Source: Phoronis australis
Taxonomy: Eukaryota; Phoronida; Phoronidae
Length of the DNA stretch: 64,000 bases
Reading direction: 5' to 3'
Assembly: GCA_002633005.1 (NCBI GenBank)
Contig: NMRA01000001.1
Coordinates: forward strand, 3,290,997-3,354,996
Position numbers and translations under genes: made by a program. Below, in pieces: positions 34,901 through 46,900 of this stretch (position 1 is the first letter of the stretch; each line of letters starts with the position of its first letter). The notes beneath the pieces are model-generated. The model was not told the DNA's origin. It made no database searches and saw nothing but the letters and a program-made list of their open reading frames with translations.

Positions 34901-37900
34901 CATCAATGTCACTGCAGTCCACGTTACTCAGCAGGATGGGTGCACTGGAAGACCCTCTGATCGGATTACTCACTATCCAGTCATCGGGGTCAAGAGTCAT
35001 GCCAAATGACTGGCAGACAATGGCAGCATCCTGAATGGTCCAACCCTGAGATAGAAGCAGAAGAACTGAATCACTAATTAAAAGTAAAAATCTACATTTT
35101 GTTAATACCTACAAAGTGGCGTCTAGTTATGTAACTTCAAGTGTACACAATATACAATAAACAACACACATGACTGATGTATTAGTTGAGGTTGCTGCTC
35201 CGAGTGAAAATATTTACTTAACACAGCAACCATCACTTCAGCAGGAAGACTGGGTAGATGCAGTAACTTGACTAGTAAAGCCAGGGAGAAAACTAGCTAC
35301 GTCTGCCAGCAACCATGTTTTTATTACCCAACACCCTTAGCTAGACTACAGCAGAGACACCAAGTGTCGGACAAGTAAACTAAACGCAATCAAGATACTG
35401 CAGCAGAGCTAGCTCAATTTATTCCAGTTTGTAGTTTGATTTAAAAAAATTGCTGAAAAAAAACTACTACAAGTGGTCTTCAGTCACGCAGAAGTAGACC
35501 ACAGAGACAACAGGATCACGTCAGACACATCAGCTCAAGCTGATGATCGGGGAGTGATGTCACAGAATAATTCATGCGTGTCTTTCTATAGAACTCATCG
35601 CTGCAGTTAACACTCTGGTTTAAAGTGGCACACAATTTGTGAGTGATTACGTCACAAGTATACCTGTGAAATTCACCAACTTGTAAGCCTGTATAAGAGA
35701 CCCTACATCATTTTCACATTGAACAAAACAGATACCAGAATTCTAGGTGATTTGACAGGAAGGCGTGATCACTTACCAAACTGCAGATGGTTCCCCACTG
35801 GCTATCTACCATAACTTCAACTAATCCTTCATGTTTCTCATTTAAACCTTCGACTCGTAAATTCGTGTTGTTGCGGTAGAGATTCTCTTCAGCCTTTGAG
35901 AAAAGGACTTTAGAGGACTGGTCACCAGAGATCACCAGTTTTCCTTGGACCAGCATGCCGATGCTGTTATCGAAATACAGCTTGGCTCCTGTCTGAACTT
36001 CGAATTTACGTTGGTCAAGAATATGAATGTCACTGTCCACACGATAGGTTTTGCCACTCTTAGCTGTATAGTCTAGGCTCACCTCTCCACCAATCAGAAA
36101 CGTTCCATCGTCAAGCTTCCGCTCAAAATTGTCTGTAATAGCCTCCCCATCAGGATACTGGTCAGTATGCAGGTTGTCGTAGCGCAAGATCTTCTTAATA
36201 TCAATCCTGGCAAGATTGTATCTGTCGCTTTTGTCAAAAATCAGTCGAAATATTTCGCCTCTCATCTTGTCCCAGTCATCTTGGGTAGAGCCAGTTATTT
36301 TAGGTTTGCCAAAGAAGTTGTAGTTACAGTCAATGGTGGTGGACGGATCGAGAAGATGGGTGGAGATCAGTTTATACGCAGCTGGATTACGCGACAGGTC
36401 GTTCCTGTGTACAAGCACACCACTCGACGATGCAATAATCAAACCACTGGCTGTGCTACGTGGGTTGAGTCCAGTGAACCCCTGTGTGATGACGTTGTTT
36501 ACGAACCAGTTGAACTTAATCTCCAACTTTTGAATAATGCTCGCAGGATTCAGGCGTACATTGATGGCAAACCGGCCAGAGATGTTCTCAAATCGATTCC
36601 AGTCAATGAAGTAGTTCACTCGCATTCCTTGATACAAACGGGTCTTGATCGTTTCATCTGTGTTATCTATCCAGATCGCTCCTGCCCTACTGTTCTTGAA
36701 TGTACAATTCCAGATATGACCTTCCGCATTCAACATGGGCTTTGCCCGCAAAGCCTGACCCCTGTTGTCATCGAAAGTCACCCACTGCATGGTGATGTTA
36801 TTCAACCCCGTTGCTGTCTCTAAGCAAGACCAGAACTCAACGCCATCACCACCATTTCCAATAAACGATGTTGTTTCATTTATAACCGTCACTCCAGCCC
36901 GACAATAGTTGCCTACACGCAGACCAATTCCTTCATTGAAGTGAAACTGGCTCTTCAGAACCTCGGTGATTTGTTCCGACTCGTTTCTCGTTCTGTTGAC
37001 CTTGACATGCTCAATAAACATGCCATAGCCAAAGTTGTGCTTGACCATTGTGTTGTTGACAACACGTCGGCCGCCGGAGTATGTGATGTTGATCCCGGCG
37101 TTGTGGTTGTACATCACAACCGTATTGTTGATGATGACATCACCGGCTCCCTCGTAAATGCGTATACCAGCCTCATATTGATTATCTAAAAACCAAATAG
37201 AAATTTACCTAAGTATGCTGTTATTACATCGCCACATGTTAACAGTGCACAAAAGTGTTGAGCTCAAATCATTACTTTCCTTAACACGGACAAAACAATG
37301 TAGGTCATGAGGACTTTTATGCAATCAACTGTAAAATACATGTGACAAAGTTAATATTCTATTTCCACTCTGACAAGATCTCTTTCTACAACAACAAAAA
37401 TAATGTTTTCAAAAAATTAATGCATCCTGACTAAAAGGGAAAAAAACTAGTTGTGCCCAACTTATCCATTTCAACATGGTGAGGTTGGAAAAGGGAAAAC
37501 AGTATAGCTTAAGGGTGACCCAAACAGCTAGGTATACAAGCACCTGCTGCAAGCCAATACCTGATTAAAATGTACGGATTGCTCAACTGTAAATCAACCA
37601 AAATATGTAAGACAGAGACTATTAACCCAAACAGACAATTTAACATTACGACACGCCAACTGGTGAAGTATCAAGAGCTGAATACAATAACTGTACTTAC
37701 ACGATATGTCAGAGTCGAGAATTTGAACCTTGCTTCTCATGTTTTCAACAGTCACACCTCGGAATAAGTTGTTCCGTATTGATACCCCTTTCAGTTCCAA
37801 CTCCCGGGATTTCTCTACAAAACAACGGGTTGTGAATGCCGAGGTCACACTGCTTGCGAACACAAATTTTCGTGTCAAATGTAAATTTATTCATCCTAAT

Positions 37901-40900
37901 AATTTAAGCAGAAGAGAAAATGGTTTGAGAACAACTTAATACACAGTTAGCCTCAAAAGGGACAGTTTTTGCAAAGTTAATGTGGCTCTTGACATGATGT
38001 TAAAAACTCCAACTGCCCTCTATTGAGAGACTGAAGAGTTTTATGCAGAGTTCCTACAGCATTATTGTGTAAATCATAACAAGCACCCTCCATTAGATAC
38101 AACTCAATGAGCCTGGTGCAACTACAACAAGATCCCGCTCACTCTTAAATTTCACTGCCATGAGTTTCCAGGATTTAATATTTCATCTTGAATTACTGCT
38201 CTCATAAAAAGTAGACTTTTGTACGATTCTTTAATCATTTTCGTCATGCGAAACTGAATACATGAACTCACGATCTGACTCATAGAACGAGAGGTTTCTC
38301 TATCTCATGACATTTTTCTTTAAGTTTCCACGCATAGATACTAAGTATTCTAATTTGCCATTTCCCAAATTCTCCATAAGCGATAATCATGTACAGATAT
38401 TTCCCAATCAAAGTACAGCATCTACAGTCACGTGACTCTGGAAATTGTCCTTCATTTCAATTCGCATAAAAACATCTTTGGAGAGGAACAAAATGTTTGC
38501 TAAAATTGTCTTCATAGGCATTTTTGGTGTTAGTAGAGCAGGTCTCGCATAACGATGTCACCAGGTGACGAGACTGTCTCACCCACAAATCGGCTCACCT
38601 AGACTTTCCCATTAACATGACAAGGAAATCAACGCCATTTTGTGAGTCCACTCAAAGGTAGTTCGGCAAAGAGACAATTTAGGAGAAAGGGAAGCAGACG
38701 AAGTTATGAAAAGCATTAACGGTCTTTTGCCATTGCTTTTTATGCTTGATAATACTAGACAAACTTATGAAAATACCGCATCTGGTTGCATGTCCAAATT
38801 TAAGTAAGAAATCGCGTTAGCGTTGGGTCACCACGTAAACATTAGCTAGCCTATAAGCAGTATAAGTACACGTGAACCCTGGTAACCTATAAACAACATA
38901 AAATATATACACGACTCCTGGTAACCTATAAACAGTATAAGCAGACCCAACAGCAGACATAAGTACATACCGACACCAGCGGTCACCTCCAATGTAAACT
39001 TCATACATTCACTCAGTACAAAACAACCTTGGTCTGGAACCTGAAATAAGTTGCATGTCGACATAAGAAAGGAAATGTACCTAAAGTCTAAACTGTTTTT
39101 AGCAAACAGCGAATTTTTGCAAACAATTAAGCTAACAGGAATTATACTTGTCTGACATCCAATTATGAAGGACTGTAGGCACCAACGGTCAGTTGCATGA
39201 AACATTCCCAACTGGAAAGGACTCAACAGGTTCCCTACATTACCCGAGTACTTGTAAACATTGTTTACTCACTTATTCTATATTTCTGCGCCACTTAATC
39301 CTTATGAGCTGCATATTTACTCATGATATTTTCTAATAATATATCTGAAAACCAATCTCAAATTTCAATGCAAATAAGTAAGGATATACACCTTAAATGA
39401 TTGGCAGTACATGAAGAGATCCTTGTTTAATTTCAATAGTATTTAGAATTCAATGTAGAGTTTACTCTAAGTGTGTGTACCAAAGCTAAAACTTGAGGTA
39501 GCAATGACTGCAGAAGACAAATTAGCAGAAGAAAGGGAAATCAGTGTGTGTGCACAAAGTTTACAAACAGGCTTTTTACGAGCTACATGTTGTGTGTAAA
39601 CTTCATGTTAATCAGACAAAAATGCAACCTGTAGAATCAATGCGTACAAAAAAAACAAAACAAGAACATCTTAACAGAGCAGCAGATTTGGGGAAATTTT
39701 ATTTCAGCAAGTAATAAGATTGTTGCTATGCATCCATTTTGGATTGATGCATCTTGGGAACTAATGGTTTTCAAATTCCTATGTGCAAAGCTCATGCTAT
39801 TCAAACAGCAAGGAAATAAATTTACAAGTTAAACTTGGACCTCATAAGGAGACTTTCACACGATTTTTCAATATTTTTCAAAGAGGAATGAGGGCCCTGA
39901 ACTTGCTCTTGGAGCAAAAAGTCACTGTGGGAGAGCCCATTTAAAGCCATGCTTTTCAAGAACAATTTGACTTTAACAGACCAATAAGGGATCCAGGGGC
40001 ATTTTGTAATAGGACGATCTTGTTCCCCCTATGTCATGTAAGCACTTACATTCCCACGAGTGAAAAAAGTACACACACTCAGTGCCATGCCTGATCATTT
40101 AACTGGCATGCTAACACCTCGATCACAAACAAACTTACAGACTACAACAACTAGAATGTGGTTTATCCCACTTTGTCATAAAACTGTGCTAAGCATAACA
40201 AAATAAGTACCTACCCGCCAATTGAATCGCACAGACATAATGTTTCCTGGGCTGGTGACTGATTGAGGCATTCCATACAATGTACCATTGACAATGGTCA
40301 AGTTGGCCAATAGTCTGTCCGGGTTATTTTGGATGAAATCTCTTCCAATATCATAGACTTCCAGATAACCCTCTGCTTGTGGGCTGATGTCCATCAAAAG
40401 GACGTGCAATGTGATCACCTGACCACTGGGTGCTCTGAACTCCTGCAGGATAACAATACAGTGTGTTTCCACAGTTACTATGCAAAAATCATTATAGCTA
40501 TGCTCAGTTTGTGTCAGCAGTGCAGGTACTACCACCAGTCCATTTTGGCAACCTTGACATCATTCCAAGGTCAACTGAGATATCAAGGTATCACTTAAAT
40601 GGGAAAGTGATGTTGGCTCAACATAAAACCATATATTAATAAAGCATAAAAATAGGGTCACCCAGAGACAAATGCATACTGTATACATGGTACTTACAGT
40701 TTTTAGTCCAAAACTGAATTAAGATCTTGGAATCAACAAATCTTGTCGAGTAGAAGCAGCCAATCAACTAGACGTATACGACTGAACATCGTTTTAGAAG
40801 CTAACATGTTCCGAGTTTCGCTACTGTAACCTAATCCTACATTGAACCCAATGTCATTGAAAACATCATCATTCTACGCGTCAATCAAAAAAGGGAAAGC

Positions 40901-43900
40901 AATTTATCGGTCTTTAGAGCCATCCTGTACTTTGCATTAACAATATATTGGCATCGTTGACTCTATTAGTTCCACTAGAACACTAGCCGTAGAACATACA
41001 ACGTTTGAGATACTGATCACCAAGGTATTTCAGTGACAGAGGAGAGAGATGCGGACACTGCAAGTCATGAAATTTAACAGATTCTGCACTATACAAAAAT
41101 TCCACTTTATAAATTAATCCAAGGTTTTATCTCCTAACCAAGGGATCGCTAAAAGTTATGTTTGAGAAACTTGATTTTAGTAGGTGAACAATATGTTTAG
41201 TGGGTGTTGTCACCCACAGCTTGTGAGGCATGAAACAACACTCCAGCCAAAGCCAAACTCCTGAAGCACCAACCTAATGTGGGATGACTTGGATAGAAAA
41301 ACCTGCCACGAGTTCACCAAAACTTCATAAATTCACTGCAACTGCTATCCAAGTCATGGCACTACCTTGTAAGTGAACCATTCCAATGTTAATGGCTGAC
41401 AGTTTAAACTCCAACTACATTGAATCATGTGATTGACATTGGATAATAAGCTTAAAGTATGAATGACAAAATATTTTAATAACTTGACTTTTGAATTCTT
41501 TTTGAAAATTTAAACAAAAAAGGTTGAGAACAGAAATCGAGAAAAAAACACACTCCACTCTAACCACAAAAGTTGTGTTTATCTGCGATTACTGCTTGAG
41601 TAAGATTTTGAACTTTGTAATACAATTTCTCTAGAAAGATTCTACTGATTCTAAAAAAGTAAAATCTCTCCACATCAGAACAATGCTTTGGATTTTCTTG
41701 TTGGAGCTTTCGTTACCTTTTGCATCTGATTTAAAATCAAGAGACACACTATTTTACGCCAAGTTCTAAATACTGCATGTACTGTTCCAGATAATTGACT
41801 CAAGCACTGAAAAAACGCAGACAAACCTTTGAGACTTTATCCCTGTCAAAGTACTTTTGAAAAACATTTGGTCACATGACCCCAAGAATAGCACAGTGCC
41901 GGGAATAACATGTCATAGTAGATTTGTTTCTACTCCTTGTATCAGAAATTGTATACTCCTATGGATTGACAGTTGCTGGTTACTTTGATACGTGACGATG
42001 AACACAGCACTTTAATTAGGGGTACAGGGATCTTTAAAGTAATTGTCAATCTATGTGTCTGAATTTTTTCACATTTCACAAAAAAATCCTTAAAATTCCA
42101 ATATCGACACAAACTTTATGAGTCTTCAATGAGTGAAAAATATCAATTCATACCTTAAAACATTGGGCGATTGCTAATAATCCCCCGACTGCTATGTTTT
42201 TGTAATTTCTCATAGTTTTTGCACTGAACATACATTTCTAAACCCCCTAGACTATTTAGAACTTTTGTATTCCTATTGTCAATTTGCAGGGTCAGCCATG
42301 TTATTTATCATCAAACAAAAGAACGTGGCCAACATGCAATGCTGTATGGTGGACAACCATCATAAAACACCTATGAAATGATCACCTGTGAACACGGCGA
42401 CGTCTGGGAGGGTAACCCATGTATGACCATGGGAAATATGTGCTTTTCATTAATGACTGATGACCTTTGACAGAAGGTGAACTTCTTTTCTACCAAAAAT
42501 GACTCAAAAGAGTAAGGAACCATCCTCATGTGGACACCATCGCCACCGTTGTGCTCGATGACTGAGTTGGTAATGAAGACACGGCCCAATTGAGACTTGA
42601 CTAACATACCGTGACCTGCAAATGAATATGCAAACTGTGATACCCTGACAACGGTCTGGCTTCTACAACCAAATACACATTAAAAACCGCAAAAGTCAGT
42701 GAAAAGGCGATGGTCAGATACGTCACATCTCTAGGCCTACTGCCTTCACAGAAGCATAGCTCAACTATCACCTCCAATCGATAATCTTTGTATACTTAAC
42801 CAAAAGATCTAGTAAAACCCTTATCTNATTGTCAATCTATGTGTCTGAATTTTTTCACATTTCACCAAAAAATCCTTAAAATTCCAATATCGACACAAAC
42901 TTTACGAGTCTTCAATGAGTGAAAAATATCAATTCATACCTTAAAACATTGGGCGATTGCTAATAATCCCCCGACTGCTATGTTTTTGTAATTTCTCATA
43001 GTTTTTGCACTGAACATACATTTCTAAACCCCCTAAACTATTTAGAACTTTTGTATTCCTATTGTCAATTTGCAGGGTCAGCCATGTTATTTATCATCAA
43101 ACAAAAGAAAGTGGCCAACATGTAATGCTGTATGGTGGACAACCATCATAAAACACCTATGAAATGATCACCTGTGAACACGGCGACGTCTGGGAGGGTA
43201 ACCCATGTATGACCATGGGAAATATGTGCTTTTCATTGATGACTGATGACCTTTGACAGAAGGTGAACTTCTTTTCTACCAAAAATGACTCAAAAGAGTA
43301 AGGAACCATCCTCATGTGGACACCATCGCCACCGTTGTGCTCGATGACTGAGTTGGTAATGAAGACACGGCCCAATTGAGACTTGATTAACATACCGTGA
43401 CCTGCAAATGAATATGCAAACTGTGATACCCTGACAACGGTCTGGCTTCTACAACCAAATACACATTAAAAACCGCAAAAGTCAGTGAAAAGGCGATGGT
43501 CAGATACGTCACATCTCTAGGCCTACTGCCTTCACAGAAGCATAGCTCAACTATCACCTCCAATCGATAATCTTTGTATACTTAACCAAAAGATCTAGTA
43601 AAACCCTTATCTAGTATTGTCAAATAGGTCCCTGATTCTTCCCTGAAAGCACACCATTGTCAAACAAGAAACTTATCGTGTTTGAAAATATGCCAGTTGC
43701 AAATTCATGCGATTTCACATTGAAGTAATGGAAGCCTGTTAAACTCCATAGTTCACAAGTAATACTTGTTGATGGTTTTAAGCTAATTTCAAAATACAGA
43801 TTTTGCAAGATTTAATTGAGACCTACCTCTGTTGTGGGATATATAGACGTCATCCATACGTAGCGTGCCGTTGATCTCGGAAAAATTCATCCCGTGATAT

Positions 43901-46900
43901 GCACTGTATTGAACGCGGACGTCCTTCATGTACGGTGGATAGGGACTCGCGGTTAGTGATGCCACAGGCCGTCGTAAGAAATCAACACCACCATACTCTG
44001 TAATAAGCAAGAATAAAGTATAAAAACAGGCACTAGACTCTTCTCTATCACGGAGGTAAAAAATGCAATGCATTACAACATATTGCGCAATCAGCACACA
44101 TATTTGCCCTTTTTGCCAATTTCTTGGTGTCAGCATTGCAACTTCAATTAGGATGTGAGATAGTGACTAGTACAACTGCAGGACAAGTACTTATCACAAA
44201 TGTTGCATTGTGGGTAAATACCTTAGAATGAAAGCAGTGCTGTGGTATTTCAGGATGGGCTTATCGAGGGCAGATACCTTGTACAGATGTTTTTTTTTTT
44301 GCTTTTGTTTGTATGTCATTTTTATACTAGCCATTTTTTTCTAAATTTAGAACTATAGCTCAGATACAACACAATACAATACAATACAATTTTCACACTT
44401 CAGATTCATATAGGGAAACTACATGTAAGAGACACTACAACCTACCAATGTCTATGTATTCCATTTTAGACATGGATACATTGATAACGAGGCCGCCTAT
44501 GTTGCCAATTTCTGTTGTAGCATTGTAAAAGTTGATACCATGCCAATGGCTCTTGGCAAAATCTGGATATAGTCGATCTTCACAGCGAATGTAAACAGTT
44601 CGTTGTTTTTCTGAAAGTAACAAGAAATGTGTTCTGAAAACTTTGATTTAAAGCATGTGACTTACACACATTGTTTTTAGTTTCCTTGGTTTCGCAGCAC
44701 TTCATAGGAATTTGGTAATAGTAAAACATTCAAATATTACCTCAGGACGAAATTCTTGATCTCTCCAGTTAAAAACGTATTAAACCAGCAACTGCTACAG
44801 TTATAAAAAACATGAATTTGACTTACGACCAAAACTTCTTCAAATTGTCGCATTGATTAAATTCCAATAGCATCCACAGGAGCAAAATGACAATTATTAT
44901 AACTACCATTCTGATTTAACACACCAAGTAACTTGTTATCAACCATAAGTTCTTGAACTGCAACACACTGAAAGGTTGATTACAAAATCCACTTGACATT
45001 ACCCTCATATTCTCTTGCATAGAACAGCCACAACACATCCTCAAGTTCAAATGTTTTAATGTATACGGTTCAAATAATGGAAGTTAAAATTTAGATAAGA
45101 TTTCAGTGCTGAATGTCAACATCAAATTTGACAGATAATCTTGTAACGACAAGCACTGGTGATAAAGATTAACAAAAAAAATTAATAACATTAGCCTGAC
45201 CTGGATTGGTGACCGCAAGGTCAGTCACTTGACTTTTGTGCGTGCAAAAACAAGTGTTATCTGATAATAAGATTATTTCTTTATCAAACAAGCAGTTTTT
45301 CAACAGGTTTATAAATTCAAATACAAAACGGATCTGAGAGATATTTGAAGCCTGAACTCATTTACAACCTCAAATGTACACGGCAGCCTTTTCTCAATTT
45401 GATAAAAAGTTCAGCAGACATTTAAAACAGATCTAGTCGGTGAATGTGACCATAATGACTGGTGCAGTTCACTTGTGTGATCTGTTGTTACTTAGTTTGA
45501 CACACAAAGAAGAAGACAATTATGAACAACAGTTAATGGCCATGCATGAAAGTCACAGTTACTCTGTAGTAACAATTAACTCTGCTGTTTTGCTTGATTA
45601 GATGCAAAAAAAACACAAATGCGTTATCTTGAATGCAATGTTTTTTTGGAAGAAGAGCAATGCAGGGCACTGGATATGCATCGCAAATGGCTAAGACATA
45701 AGGGTCCATTTTTCAACATAATGTATAATACGAGTGCCTAAAAATCATTTATTTCCGTCTTTTCATGGTCATTTTATCAGACCTTCAATTGATAAAAGTA
45801 CTGCAATATGCCGCTCATCCTAGAATAACAAGTAAACAGCTACTTCTAATTTTCAAACTGAACTTTCAAAAATAAAATTGAAACGTACCGCAACAAAACT
45901 GAACGTGGGTCCACTAGACTGCAGTGTTTGGAAATGTAGGACAAACATGTCAAAATATGGATATTGCATTGGTACTTAATACCCACTTTGGCCTACACAT
46001 ATTTGAATTTCTGTGCAAATTTATCACTTGTTATTGTTACCTATATTACCATAATGTAAAAATTTGAAAAATTACTCACTACAAATATCCCATCCAATCT
46101 TCAAGCTGTTACTCCCTGGACAGTTAAACATGTCTGTTTCTGTGCCATTGCAACGAGGCTCCGGAAAGGCCATGTGATATTGATAAAGGGTCTCATTGTC
46201 AGCAGTGAAGTTAAAACTGAAGTTTCCTGACCGGAAACCCAAATGATGACAAACGACATTGGAATCTTCCTGTGTCCAGCTGTAAATTTTGGAAACATAA
46301 AACTATAAGAACATGTTACATATCAGCTACAGATGCAAATTGCCAGGATGTTCCTACCTTAGAATTATGGGGATATCATAGCTCCTCACATTTTAAAAGC
46401 AAGATTCGAGTTGCACTCCTAAAACATACACTTCAAAGATCATTGAATATGGCGATGATCGCGAATGGAGCCTGGCATTAAGGCAGAAATCAAAGCAAAC
46501 ACAGGCTATAATTGCCACAGGTGGCACTGCAGTAGCCAAATCCTTCTGAAATCAATGTCAGTCATTTTCATCTCAATATGGAATGCTTACGCACCAAATT
46601 TTATGAATCTCTAGCTAGAAACTAAAAAACAAGAAACAAAGTAGCATTGTATAGAAAAAAACTGCAGGGCAAAACAACAATGTGGTAAACCTACACTTAG
46701 TTTAAAATTTTCAGGGTCGCCGCTCCCTGTGCTATACATATACAAGTAGCCTCCTTCCATTCCGAGCCCTCTGGTACTCACTTTTTAAAGTCAGTGCACA
46801 CTGATCTCCACCTATCCTTGTACTTGAACTGCAGTCTTCCCTCCAACACATTGCTGTTATTCAGCCCTGCAACCAAACGGATGTTTCCTGGCACCAGTTT

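Larger units (their letters stand above)
42042..43612. repeat. 785-bp direct repeat separated by a single N
   Basis: Units 42042-42826 and 42828-43612 begin attgtcaatctatgtgtctg and end aaaacccttatct. I count fewer than ten differences, about 1 percent. The single N at 42827 sits exactly between the units. The pattern fits two overlapping contig or haplotype ends that were not merged. Confidence 0.92.
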
